This document shows, one piece after another, positions 51,199 through 60,363 of a stretch of 64,000 nucleotides of DNA. The translations under genes were made by a program, and so were the position numbers. The notes below the pieces were generated by a model. It saw only the letters and a list, made by a program, of their open reading frames with translations. It was not told the origin of the DNA and ran no database searches. Source of the stretch: an uncultured Sphingomonadaceae bacterium (GTDB lineage: Bacteria > Pseudomonadota > Alphaproteobacteria > Sphingomonadales > Sphingomonadaceae); assembly GCA_947504025.1 (NCBI GenBank), contig CANNFX010000002.1:434001-498000 (forward strand), in the 5' to 3' direction. Within the stretch, counting starts at the first letter, position 1. Each line of letters opens with the position of its first letter.

Positions 51199-53141
51199 TC
51201 GCAGAGCTGGGGCTTGCAGCACTATGGCTCGCGGCAGCCTTAGCAGGTTTGCAGCTGATCGCGGGCGTTCAGTCAGTTAGGCAGCCGGATGGTCCATTGG
51301 CGAGCCTCGCTCGCCCTGCGGCTGTTATACAAGGCGTGCTGGCCGCCTTTGCGTTCCTGATGCTGTTGTGGCTGTTTGCCCAGACTGACCTGTCGGTGAA
51401 GCTTGTTGCCGCCAATTCGCACTCAGCCAAACCGATGATCTTCAAGCTCAGCGGTGCGTGGGGCAATCATGAGGGCTCCATGTTGCTTTGGGTCACCGTA
51501 ATGGCATTGGCCGGGGGATTGATCGGCTATCTCGAACGCCGCCTGCCGGAAGTGACGATGCAGGCAACTCTGGCCACACAGGCATTTGTAGGTCTCGGAT
51601 TTTACGCATTTCTTCTTCTGTCGTCGAACCCGTTTGAACGTTTGGCAACACCAGTAGCCGAAGGAATGGGCCTCAACCCGCTGCTTCAGGATATCGGTCT
51701 CGCGTTTCATCCGCCGACGCTGTATTTTGGTTATGTTGGCCTATCGGTCGCTTTCAGCTTTGCGTTAGGTGCGCTGCTTACCCGGCAGGTTACGCCAAAT
51801 TTTGCCCGCGCTATGCGGCCATGGGTACTTGGCGCATGGATATTCCTGACGCTGGGTATCACCGCTGGCAGTTACTGGGCGTATTACGAGCTGGGTTGGG
51901 GAGGCTGGTGGTTCTGGGATCCGGTCGAGAATGCTTCGCTGATGCCCTGGCTTGCGGCGACGGCTTTGCTTCATTCGGTTAGCGTATTGGCCGCGCGCGA
52001 TGCACTAAGGGCGTGGACTATCATGCTGGGCGTAGTCGCGTTTTCAATGTCGATGATGGGCACATTTCTTGTGCGTTCGGGTGTGTTGACCAGCGTGCAC
52101 GCATTCGCAGTTGATCCAGAGCGCGGGACGTTCATCCTCGTGCTGCTCGGCATCTATATTGGCGGTGCGTTGACGATCTTCGCACTTCGAGCAGGGACTG
52201 TGCAGGAAGGCGAGCGTTTTACAGCGACCAGCCGCGAGGGTGCATTGGTGTTTAACAATGTAATGCTCAGTGCGATCTTGGCTGTGGTGCTCGTTGGCAC
52301 GCTCTACCCACTGCTGACAGAAGCGTTCGGTATTCGCGTGTCGGTTGGCCCGCCATACTTCAATCCTGTGGCAGCAATCTTCACGCTGCCAATGTTAGCT
52401 GTCATGGCTGTAGGTCCGTTGCTGCGTTGGCGAAGAGATGGTGCGAAAAGAATCTCTAAACCTGCTGTTTTTCTTACGATTTGCGTGCTTCTCGTTGCGG
52501 TGCTCGTGACTTATTTGAGCAACGCCAGCTTGCTTGCCATTTTGGGCCTCGCCTTCGCGGCGGCGCTTGCTGTTGGTAGCCTGCTGCCGCTCAGAGGCCG
52601 CAATCTATTGCGCACACCGTTGGCCACATGGGGAATGGTAACAGCACATTTCGGGATCGCTGTTGCCCTGTTTGGTATGGCCAGTGAGAGTGCATTTTCG
52701 ATTGAAAAACTGGTCGCCGCGCGCCCTGGTGACATGACCGAGGTTGGCCCCTGGAAGATTACTCTGGATGGGATCGAACCGGTTGCCGGACCGAATTGGA
52801 CAGCGCTGCAGGCCGATTTGCGGGCTAGCTATAAGGGCGGTTCTGCGATCACTCTGCAACCGCAGTCACGCACCTTTTGGTCGCCCGAGCGCGAGACGGC
52901 GGAAAGTGCGCTAGCGGCCCGTTGGAATGGACAGCTTTATGCAGTTATGGGCAGCGGTATTGAGGATGGCCGCCGTCAGTTAAGGCTATGGTGGAAGCCG
53001 TTTGTTCCTATGATCTGGTTTGGCGGTATTCTGGTCGCGCTTGGCGGTTTCTTGTCCCTCATCGGACGCCTCACGGCTGATCTCAAACGCCATTACGTGC
53101 GGCGGCGTTCCGCAGAGCGGCGCGAGGACGCACAAGTATGA
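51195..53141 (+). CDS. ccmF: Cytochrome c heme lyase subunit CcmF
   Basis: The heme lyase that attaches heme to apocytochrome c, 648 residues with about 15 helices. The tryptophan-rich motif GWGGWWFWDPVENASLMPW, with ESAFSI and a large periplasmic domain near the C-terminus, is characteristic. The invariant SAKPMIFKLSGAWGNHEGSMLLW region lies near residue 90. It works with CcmH/CcmI. It overlaps its neighbours by 4 bp (ATGA). Confidence 0.96.
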   Translation: MIAELGLAALWLAAALAGLQLIAGVQSVRQPDGPLASLARPAAVIQGVLAAFAFLMLLWLFAQTDLSVKLVAANSHSAKPMIFKLSGAWGNHEGSMLLWVTVMALAGGLIGYLERRLPEVTMQATLATQAFVGLGFYAFLLLSSNPFERLATPVAEGMGLNPLLQDIGLAFHPPTLYFGYVGLSVAFSFALGALLTRQVTPNFARAMRPWVLGAWIFLTLGITAGSYWAYYELGWGGWWFWDPVENASLMPWLAATALLHSVSVLAARDALRAWTIMLGVVAFSMSMMGTFLVRSGVLTSVHAFAVDPERGTFILVLLGIYIGGALTIFALRAGTVQEGERFTATSREGALVFNNVMLSAILAVVLVGTLYPLLTEAFGIRVSVGPPYFNPVAAIFTLPMLAVMAVGPLLRWRRDGAKRISKPAVFLTICVLLVAVLVTYLSNASLLAILGLAFAAALAVGSLLPLRGRNLLRTPLATWGMVTAHFGIAVALFGMASESAFSIEKLVAARPGDMTEVGPWKITLDGIEPVAGPNWTALQADLRASYKGGSAITLQPQSRTFWSPERETAESALAARWNGQLYAVMGSGIEDGRRQLRLWWKPFVPMIWFGGILVALGGFLSLIGRLTADLKRHYVRRRSAERREDAQV

Positions 53142-53671
53142 TTCGCCGTTGGTATCTTTGGCTACCGTTGCTGGCATTCGTCGGCTTTGTCGTGTTGGTG
53201 ACAAGCGGTCTGATGCGCCCGATGGAACGTGAAGTAGTCAGCCGTATGGTTGGCAAACCGATCCCCGGATTTGCTCTTAAACCCGCCATTTCAGAACTGC
53301 CTGGCCTTTCAAGTGCTGATCTCGAGGATGGCAGGCCAAAGCTTATGAATATATGGGCGAGCTGGTGCCTGCCTTGCATCGCTGAAGCTCCACAATTGGA
53401 AGCCCTCAAGGCCGGAGGAGCCGAGATTGTTGGCGTCGCCATCCGTGACAAGCCTGAGGATGTCGCACGGTTCCTTGCGCAAAACGGCAACCCTTACAGC
53501 CGCATCGGTGCCGACGATTTATCTGCTGTACAATTGGAAATTGGCTCCTCCGGCGTTCCGGAGACTTTCGTTGTCGATGGTGATGGTATCATCACATACC
53601 AGCATATCGGCGATGTTCGCGCAGAGCATGTCCCGATGTTGCTCGAAAAGCTCGAGGACGCAGCGCAATGA
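53138..53671 (+). CDS. ccmG: Thiol-disulfide oxidoreductase CcmG/DsbE
   Basis: A membrane-anchored periplasmic thioredoxin-like protein, 177 residues, that keeps apocytochrome Cys residues reduced for heme attachment. One N-terminal helix (about 7-24) and the active site Cys77-Leu-Pro-Cys80 in WASWCLPCIAEAP. A conserved cis-Pro appears in SSGVPETFVVD. Overlaps ccmF and ccmH by 4 bp. Confidence 0.94.
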   Translation: MIRRWYLWLPLLAFVGFVVLVTSGLMRPMEREVVSRMVGKPIPGFALKPAISELPGLSSADLEDGRPKLMNIWASWCLPCIAEAPQLEALKAGGAEIVGVAIRDKPEDVARFLAQNGNPYSRIGADDLSAVQLEIGSSGVPETFVVDGDGIITYQHIGDVRAEHVPMLLEKLEDAAQ

Positions 53672-54087
53672 GGTTGCTTGCAATTCTCGCGCTGATTTTA
53701 TCGCCAATGCTCCCGCTGGCTGCGCAAGATAGCATGCCGGCCGCGCCCTATGCCAATCGTCAGCTTGATGATCCGGCGATGGAGCGCGAGGCGCAGGATC
53801 TGATGTTCACACTGCGTTGTCTGAAGTGTCAAAGCCAGTCGATTGCCGATAGCGATGCACCAATGGCGGGTGATATGCGCCACCAGGTCCGGATACGCTT
53901 GATGGCGGGCGAGACTCCCGAGCAAATCCGCAGTTGGTTGGTAGAGCGATATGGCGACTATGTAAGTTATGCTCCGCGTGTTTCGGCCAGCACTTGGCCG
54001 TTATTTGCACTGCCACTGGCCCTGTTTCTGCTTGGCGCCATCATCCTGCGTCGCCGATTAGGGCGTAAAGGGGCTGCCGGGCTATGA
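53668..54087 (+). CDS. ccmH: Cytochrome c maturation protein CcmH
   Basis: A 139-residue protein with signal peptide (MRLLAILALILSPMLPLAAQ), the reduction motif LRCLKCQ (Cys51 and Cys54) and a C-terminal helix (about 108-127). It reduces apocytochrome c together with CcmG and passes it to CcmF. This is the short alphaproteobacterial form; the C-terminal half of E. coli CcmH is a separate gene here (next). Confidence 0.94.
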   Translation: MRLLAILALILSPMLPLAAQDSMPAAPYANRQLDDPAMEREAQDLMFTLRCLKCQSQSIADSDAPMAGDMRHQVRIRLMAGETPEQIRSWLVERYGDYVSYAPRVSASTWPLFALPLALFLLGAIILRRRLGRKGAAGL

Positions 54088-54716
54088 GCTGGATTCTACT
54101 TATCGGATTGGCATTCGTCGCATTTGGCATCGCCGCTTATTTCCTCGATTTACCGCGGCAGGTTTGGGCAATTTTCGGGACAGCGCTGGCGCTTGGAATG
54201 GCTGGTTATGCGTTGCAGGGCTCGCCGCAGCAGCCGGGCGCTCCGGCAAGCCTTACCGATCAACAGTCAGAGAATGATGTGGCATTGGTCGATGCCCGGC
54301 GCGCGATGTTCGACGATGGCTTCCCGCCTTCGCGCTTTGTGACGATTTCCGATGGCTTTGCCCGCAAGGGACAGTTCGAGGATGCGGCTGGCCTGCTTAA
54401 GGGGGCTGTCGAACAAAACCCGAAAGATGCAGAGGCTTGGTTGGCGATGGGCTTAGCTCTGACCGAACATGCAGATGGGCAAGTCTCGCCTGCTGCTCTG
54501 GAGGCTTTCTCGCGATCAATCGAGGCAAGGCCCAGCCATCCTGGACCAGGGTATTTCCTTGGTGTGGCCTATCTCCGTGCAGGAGATCCCCTGCGAACAC
54601 GGGCAATTTGGGCCGAGATGCTGGCGCGTACGCCAACCGAAGCGCCATGGCGCAGTGACCTCGAAATGCGCCTCGGACGGCTCGATCAAGCTTTGGCTGT
54701 AACAGGCACGGAGTGA
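54084..54716 (+). CDS. ccmI: TPR protein CcmI (CycH)
   Basis: The apocytochrome-binding partner of CcmF, 210 residues. Two N-terminal helices (about 2-20 and 24-44) are followed by a periplasmic TPR region: FARKGQFEDAAGLLKGAVEQNPKDAEAWLAMGLAL, then VSPAALEAFSRSIEARPSHPGPGYFLGVAYLRAGD in outline. It is shorter than the family average, mainly lacking C-terminal sequence. It ends the ccmCDEFGHI run. Confidence 0.88.
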   Translation: MSWILLIGLAFVAFGIAAYFLDLPRQVWAIFGTALALGMAGYALQGSPQQPGAPASLTDQQSENDVALVDARRAMFDDGFPPSRFVTISDGFARKGQFEDAAGLLKGAVEQNPKDAEAWLAMGLALTEHADGQVSPAALEAFSRSIEARPSHPGPGYFLGVAYLRAGDPLRTRAIWAEMLARTPTEAPWRSDLEMRLGRLDQALAVTGTE

Positions 54717-54842
54717 ATTGCACGGCGTGACTGTGGCGGAGTCGCGATATTGCAGGTGCTAACAAGTGCTGCTAGGGGCCGCGATCTTTGGGGGTTGGCG
54801 CATGATCTGCGCCGCAGCCTCGCCGGGAAACCCGTGTAGTTC

Positions 54843-56744
54843 ATGTCTCAGCCGATGAATCCTGCAGAGCGCCGTAACTCGGACATCGCAAAGATGGCCG
54901 CTGGCGCGATCGGTATCGTGTTTGGCGATATCGGCACCAGCCCACTCTACGCCTTCCGCGAAACATTCGTCGGGCCCCATCCGCTGGAATTGGACAAGCT
55001 GCACATCCTTGGTGTGGTCAGCCTGATTTTCTGGTCGATGACACTGATCGTGTCGATCCAATATGTCAGCATTTTGATGCGTGCAGATAATAAGGGGCAG
55101 GGCGGCAGTCTTGCGCTCGTCGCGCTGTTGACGCGCAGTGTAGGCAAGACGAAATATGGTTGGCTGACAGTGCTGTTGGGCGTCTTTGCCACGGCGCTGT
55201 TCTACGGCGATAGTATGATTACACCGGCAATTTCGGTGCTGTCCGCTGTCGAGGGGCTGACGGTCGTCAATCATCGACTCGACCCGCTCGTCATACCAAT
55301 TGCGCTGGTTTTGCTCGTGTTGCTGTTTTTCCTGCAGAAACGGGGAACGGCGAAGGTGGGGGCACTGTTTGCTCCGGTCATGATTGTCTATTTTACGGTC
55401 ATAGCGACGCTGGGTGTGATCCAGATCGTCAGCCAACCGGGCATTCTTATGGCGTTAAATCCGTATTATGCGCTTCAGTTCTTTATGACCGACGGCACCT
55501 TGGCGTTCCTTGCATTGGGCTCCGTCGTTCTGGCTGTGACAGGGTCGGAGGCGCTCTATTCGGATATGGGGCATTTCGGTCCTGGCCCGATGCGTCTGTC
55601 ATGGTTCGGCTTCGTTATGCCATGTCTCCTGCTGAATTATTTCGGTCAGGGCGCAATGATCCTTTCACTCGATAGCGCGGGTGCATCCGAGGCGATCCAA
55701 AGCCCGTTCTTCTTCATGGCGCAGGAATCACTCAGGCTCCCACTGGTCATCCTCGCAACATTTGCCACTTTCATCGCCAGCCAGGCTGTTATTTCTGGCG
55801 CATTTTCGATCACGCACCAGGCGATCCAATTGGGCTTCATTCCGCGTCTGACAACCCAGCACACCAGTGAACGCGAAGCAGGTCAAATATACATTCCGGC
55901 GATCAATTGGGCATTGTTGGTGGCGGTGATAATTCTTGTTCTGACCTTCCGTAATTCGTCAAACCTGGCCTCGGCCTATGGGATCGCGGTTACTGGCGCG
56001 ATGCTGATCGACACAGCCTTGATGGGCGTGTTGTTAGTAGCAGTTTGGAAATGGAAGCTATGGGTGGCTATTCCAGTTCTTGTCATATTCTTCATCGTCG
56101 ATGGTGCCTATTTTGCAGCCAATCTGATGAAGGTTCCCGATGGTGGCTGGTTCCCATTGCTGGTTGGCGGCGTGATTTTTATCCTGCTTACAACTTGGGC
56201 GCGTGGCCGCACACTGATGAGAAGCCGGATGACGGAAGCTGCGTTGCCGCTCGATGTGTTCGCCAAAAGCGCGCATGGCAGCGCCACACGAGTTGCTGGC
56301 ACAGCGATCTTTATGGCATCGTCAAACAAAGGCGTTCCCTCGGCGCTGTTGCACAACATCAAACATAATAAGGTGCTGCATGAGCGCGTCGTAGTGCTCA
56401 CGGTCGATATCGACGAAGTGCCATATGTCGAGGAAGAAGATCGCTGTTCCATCGAAGAGCTTGGCGACGGCTTCTTCCGCATCACGCTGCGTTACGGCTT
56501 TATGGAAGAGACCGATGTCGTGGCTGCCATCACACGGCAGGAGATGTGTGGCGGACCGTTTGATATGATGAAGACCAGTTTCTTCCTCAGCCGCCAGACA
56601 CTGCTCAGCGCGGAAAATCCCGGCATGGCAATCTGGCGCGAGAAGCTGTTCGCATGGATGATGCGGAACGCTGCTACGCCGATGGACTTCTTCCGCCTGC
56701 CGACCAATCGAGTTGTTGAGCTCGGAAGTCAGATGAAGATCTAA
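54843..56744 (+). CDS. kup: Low-affinity potassium transporter Kup
   Basis: A KUP/HAK/KT-family K+ importer, 633 residues, with about 12 helices followed by a cytoplasmic C-terminal domain. Signatures: [49 protein letters not shown], and [15 protein letters not shown]. The N-terminal 15 residues precede helix 1 and are polar. Convergent with the yciB gene, 8 bp apart. No regulatory leader was recognised in the 126-bp gap before it. Confidence 0.95.
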   Translation: MSQPMNPAERRNSDIAKMAAGAIGIVFGDIGTSPLYAFRETFVGPHPLELDKLHILGVVSLIFWSMTLIVSIQYVSILMRADNKGQGGSLALVALLTRSVGKTKYGWLTVLLGVFATALFYGDSMITPAISVLSAVEGLTVVNHRLDPLVIPIALVLLVLLFFLQKRGTAKVGALFAPVMIVYFTVIATLGVIQIVSQPGILMALNPYYALQFFMTDGTLAFLALGSVVLAVTGSEALYSDMGHFGPGPMRLSWFGFVMPCLLLNYFGQGAMILSLDSAGASEAIQSPFFFMAQESLRLPLVILATFATFIASQAVISGAFSITHQAIQLGFIPRLTTQHTSEREAGQIYIPAINWALLVAVIILVLTFRNSSNLASAYGIAVTGAMLIDTALMGVLLVAVWKWKLWVAIPVLVIFFIVDGAYFAANLMKVPDGGWFPLLVGGVIFILLTTWARGRTLMRSRMTEAALPLDVFAKSAHGSATRVAGTAIFMASSNKGVPSALLHNIKHNKVLHERVVVLTVDIDEVPYVEEEDRCSIEELGDGFFRITLRYGFMEETDVVAAITRQEMCGGPFDMMKTSFFLSRQTLLSAENPGMAIWREKLFAWMMRNAATPMDFFRLPTNRVVELGSQMKI

Positions 56745-56752
56745 CGGACGAT

Positions 56753-57406
56753 TTAGTCGGTCGGGGGATTCTCGATGACTTCCTCGGCACCTTCCACCGC
56801 CAGCCCGTGCCGCAGTAGCATCGGGATTTGTGTGAAGGTGAAGAGGAAAGTGACGGGGATGAACACCCATAGCTTAGCGGCCAACCAGTCACCAAAGCTG
56901 AGATAGTAACGCAGCGCTTCGTTCAAAACCGCGAGGCCGAAGAAGAAAATGCCCCAGTTACGGCTGAGCTTGAGCCAACCAGCATCGTCTAGACCCTCGA
57001 AAGCTGCTTCGAGCAGATATTTCAACAGGGCCTTCCCCCTGCTATATCCGGCCAGCAGAGCGATACCGAATACGGTGTAGATGATCGTTGGCTTCAGCTG
57101 TACGAAAGTCGGGTCACCGAAGAAGATTGTCAACGCGCCAAAGCCGACAATTAAGACCGTCGAAAACCACAGCATTGGCGACACTTTGCCCAATCGAATT
57201 TTTGATACGACGAGAGCGATTACTGCCGCCACCATAAAGGCTAGTGTTCCGCGGATCATGGCGGAGATTTCGGCAATGGGTTCCGTTTCAGCGGGCGAAT
57301 AATATTTGTAGACTAGGAAGAATACGAGCAGCGGCCCGTAGTCGACCGCCAAATTCACCCAGCCAGATTTAGGCTTAGCTTGAGGTTTAATTTGTTCGTC
57401 AGCCAT
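56753..57406 (-). CDS. yciB: Inner membrane septation protein YciB/IspZ
   Basis: A 217-residue membrane protein of the YciB (septation protein A) family with about five to six helices: WVNLAVDYGPLLVFFLVYKYYS, then FVQLKPTIIYTVFGIALLAGYSRGKALLKYLL and WGIFFFGLAVLNEALRYYLS. A role in envelope integrity and cell shape is known in E. coli. Its ATG shares one base with the ftsY stop, so it is the last gene of a dapF-mtaB-ftsY-yciB operon. Confidence 0.92.
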   Translation of the reverse strand: MADEQIKPQAKPKSGWVNLAVDYGPLLVFFLVYKYYSPAETEPIAEISAMIRGTLAFMVAAVIALVVSKIRLGKVSPMLWFSTVLIVGFGALTIFFGDPTFVQLKPTIIYTVFGIALLAGYSRGKALLKYLLEAAFEGLDDAGWLKLSRNWGIFFFGLAVLNEALRYYLSFGDWLAAKLWVFIPVTFLFTFTQIPMLLRHGLAVEGAEEVIENPPTD

Positions 57407-58329
57407 CAGGCTACCCCTGCAATTACGCGCGCGACCAGATCGGGATCGAAAGGCCGTAGGTCGTCAATTTTCTCGCCCACACCGATGGCGTGGATCGGCA
57501 GGCCGAATTGCTCTGCCGCAGCCACGAGCACACCGCCTCGCGCAGTACCGTCCAACTTGGTCATAATGAGGCCAGTGACCCCTGCGACTTCTTTGAATGT
57601 CTGAATTTGGCTGAGTGCATTCTGCCCATTAGTGGCATCGAGCACCAACACGACATCATGCGGCGCGTCTTCGTTGAGACGCCCAAGCACCCGGCGAATT
57701 TTCGCTAGTTCGTCCATCAGTTCACGCTTGTTCTGCAGACGGCCAGCAGTGTCGACGATCAATGCGTCTATGCCGGTATCGGTTGCCTCTTTGACCGCAT
57801 CGAACACGATGCTGGCCGGATCACCGCCCTCTGTACCGCTGATGATTGGGATGCCCAACCTCTCGGCCCAAACCTTGAGCTGACCGATGGCGGCGGCACG
57901 GAATGTGTCACCTGCGGCCAGCATGACGCCATAGTCATCTTCTTGAAACAGATGCGCCAGCTTAGCGATTGTGGTTGTCTTACCACTGCCATTCACACCG
58001 ATGACCAACACAACTTGTGGGCGGGGAAATGCGGTGACTTCCAGCGGCTTCGCCACGGGCCGCAGGATGTCTGCAATTTCCTCGGCGACAGCCTCTTTCA
58101 GCTCCAGTTCGGTGATGGCGAGACCGAAACGCTTTTCCGACAGTTTGGCGCGAATGCGCGCGGCGGCGGATGGCCCGAGGTCCGAAAGGATTAAAGCATC
58201 TTCGACGTCATCCAGTGTCGCATCGTCCAGCTTCGCCGTACCAACAACGCCGGTCAAATTGTCCGAAAGGCGTTCCGACGTCTTGCGAAAGCCACCAAAA
58301 AGCCGGTCCGACCAGCTAGTTTCGCTCAT
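57406..58329 (-). CDS. ftsY: Signal recognition particle receptor FtsY
   Basis: The SRP receptor GTPase, 307 residues. The acidic A domain of E. coli FtsY is missing, as in many Alphaproteobacteria. N domain with FGGFRKTSERLSDNL, P-loop GVNGSGKTTT at 111-120, DTAGRLQNKREL, and TKLDGTARGG near the C-terminus. It works with Ffh and the 4.5S RNA encoded at 20.1 kb. Overlaps the mtaB stop by 4 bp (ATGA). Confidence 0.96.
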   Translation of the reverse strand: MSETSWSDRLFGGFRKTSERLSDNLTGVVGTAKLDDATLDDVEDALILSDLGPSAAARIRAKLSEKRFGLAITELELKEAVAEEIADILRPVAKPLEVTAFPRPQVVLVIGVNGSGKTTTIAKLAHLFQEDDYGVMLAAGDTFRAAAIGQLKVWAERLGIPIISGTEGGDPASIVFDAVKEATDTGIDALIVDTAGRLQNKRELMDELAKIRRVLGRLNEDAPHDVVLVLDATNGQNALSQIQTFKEVAGVTGLIMTKLDGTARGGVLVAAAEQFGLPIHAIGVGEKIDDLRPFDPDLVARVIAGVA

Positions 58330-59498
58330 ATGAGCAGTCCTTTTTCAATTCTGTGCGGGCGTATTGTTACGACGCTGCCCGCTGGCGTGCCTTCGGGCAA
58401 GGCCGTGCGTGCGTAGTTCTCAGAATATCCGCTGCCATCGCGTTCAGCCAGTACAGACAGGTCGGCGCCGATCAGGCCGCCTAGCCAGCCGTCACGAACC
58501 CGCGCGACTTCTGCGCGTAGCTGCGCCGCGCGAGCCTTTACGACGCGGCGATCCACTTGCGGCATGCGGGCTGCAGGCGTCCCGGGGCGCGGCGAATAGG
58601 GGAAGGTATGACCATGTACGATCTCGAGCTCTGCAATGATATCAAGGTTTGCTGCGTGCATCGCCTCGTCTTCGGTCGGGAAACCAGCGATCAAATCGGC
58701 CCCTATGGCTATGTCCGGACGGCGAGCACGCAGCTGCTGAACCAGAGACAAAGCATCAGCGCGGTTGTGGCGGCGCTTCATGCGTTTCAGGATCATATCG
58801 TGTCCGTGCTGCAGCGAGAGATGCAAATGCGGCATCAAACGTTGCTCGCCAGCGAATAATTCGAACAGCAACGGATCAATCTCGATACCGTCGAGCGAAG
58901 ACATGCGCAGGCGGCAAAGTTCGGGGAACGCATCAAGGATCGCTTGCACCATCTGGCCAAGCGGAGGGGTGCCATCAAGATCATGTCCCCAAGATGTTAC
59001 ATCGACCCCAGTCAGCACCACCTCGGCTACGCCTTGCATCATATGCCGCTCGACCTCCTTCAGGACCTGCGGAATGGTTAGCGAGCGACTAGGGCCGCGG
59101 CCCTGCGGGATAATGCAGAATGTGCAAGCATGATCGCAACCGTTCTGAACAGCGACAAAAGCACGGGTCCGGCGGGGTGGGACTGGTTCTGGCTGGACTG
59201 GCACATTCCAAGCACGCGGATCGAGCTTTCGAGTGTTGGCGATCAGCCCGTCGACTTCTGGCATCGCCGCGATAGCATCACGTTCAATATCGGCAGCGCA
59301 GCCAGTAACCAGCAAGCGGGCATCAGGTCTGTCGCGCCGGGCCCGGCGAATAGCCTGCCTTGTGTTTCGCACTGCCTCGGACGTCACCGCGCAGCTGTTG
59401 ATCACTACGATGTCGCTGTCCGTACCCAGCATCTCGCGGATGCGTTCGCTTTCGGAGATGTTCAGGCGGCAGCCAAGCGTAACCACTTCGGCATTCAT
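58326..59498 (-). CDS. mtaB: tRNA threonylcarbamoyladenosine methylthiotransferase MtaB
   Basis: A radical SAM enzyme that adds a methylthio group to t6A37 of tRNAs decoding ANN codons. The 390-residue form starting at 59498 has the N-terminal cluster Cys10, Cys36 and Cys67 (LGCRLN, NSCAVTS, VTGCAAD) and the radical SAM cluster Cys121, Cys125 and Cys128 (GCDHACTFCIIPQGRG). A C-terminal TRAM-like part follows. The ATG at 59498 overlaps the dapF stop by 4 bp; a frame from 59579 would lie inside dapF. Confidence 0.94.
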   Translation of the reverse strand: MNAEVVTLGCRLNISESERIREMLGTDSDIVVINSCAVTSEAVRNTRQAIRRARRDRPDARLLVTGCAADIERDAIAAMPEVDGLIANTRKLDPRAWNVPVQPEPVPPRRTRAFVAVQNGCDHACTFCIIPQGRGPSRSLTIPQVLKEVERHMMQGVAEVVLTGVDVTSWGHDLDGTPPLGQMVQAILDAFPELCRLRMSSLDGIEIDPLLFELFAGEQRLMPHLHLSLQHGHDMILKRMKRRHNRADALSLVQQLRARRPDIAIGADLIAGFPTEDEAMHAANLDIIAELEIVHGHTFPYSPRPGTPAARMPQVDRRVVKARAAQLRAEVARVRDGWLGGLIGADLSVLAERDGSGYSENYARTALPEGTPAGSVVTIRPHRIEKGLLI

Positions 59499-60304
59499 GC
59501 GAAGTCGCTCCACTCGAAAGTTCCAGCGAAGCTTTCCTGCGCTGGCCCGGACATTATGATCCCGGTGCCAGGCGTCCATTCGATTGTCAGTGGGCCGCCC
59601 GGTAGTTTGACCTCTACGGAACTTTCGACAAGTCCGGCCTTAATTGCGGCAACGGCGGTGGCGCAAGCGCCTGTTCCGCATGCACGGGTAAGGCCAACAC
59701 CGCGCTCCCAGACCCGAAGAAGAATGTGCCCACGGTCGGCAATAGTCGCAACATTCACATTCACGCCTTCGGTGAAGACGCCATCAGTTTCGATTTGAGG
59801 GCCTAAATCGACAAGCGGCACAGTATCGGTGTCGCGCACAAAGAATACTACATGAGGATTGCCGACATTGACTGCGGCTGGGTTCGCCAGTTCGCCCCAC
59901 GCAAGCGGCATGGCGGCGGTGTCCATTGCATAATCAAGCGGAATATCCTGCCACTCGAAACGCGGCTGGCCCATATCGACCCGTGCACCGTCATCTGTTG
60001 GAGCCACATCGATGATTCCGCCGTCAGTTTCCACTCGCGCAGGTCGACCATGCTTGAGAGCGACTGCGCGCGAGGCATTGCCGCAAGATTCAACTTCTCC
60101 GCCGTCAGCATTGAATATCCGCATCCTGAAGTCGGCGTTTCTGGATGGTTCGAGAATGATCAGCTGATCGCAGCCGACACCGGTCTTGCGGTCAGCCAGA
60201 GCGGCCGCCAAACGGCGCGTCATTGGTTGCAACGAATCCGTCCGCGCATCGAGCACGATGAAGTCATTGCCGAGGCCATGCATCTTGGTGAAGGGAACGC
60301 GCAT
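59495..60304 (-). CDS. dapF: Diaminopimelate epimerase
   Basis: Converts LL- to meso-diaminopimelate for lysine and peptidoglycan. The 269-residue protein has both catalytic Cys: Cys74 in ESCGNASRAV and Cys209 in RACGTGACAT. N-terminal KMHGLGNDFIVLD is standard. It is first of the dapF-mtaB-ftsY-yciB set, linked by 4-bp or 1-bp overlaps. Confidence 0.96.
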   Translation of the reverse strand: MRVPFTKMHGLGNDFIVLDARTDSLQPMTRRLAAALADRKTGVGCDQLIILEPSRNADFRMRIFNADGGEVESCGNASRAVALKHGRPARVETDGGIIDVAPTDDGARVDMGQPRFEWQDIPLDYAMDTAAMPLAWGELANPAAVNVGNPHVVFFVRDTDTVPLVDLGPQIETDGVFTEGVNVNVATIADRGHILLRVWERGVGLTRACGTGACATAVAAIKAGLVESSVEVKLPGGPLTIEWTPGTGIIMSGPAQESFAGTFEWSDFA

Positions 60305-60363
60305 TTCGTCCGCGCATTTATGCGGCTGGGCCTCCCTCGTCCAGAGGGAAGGGGCGAACTCGC

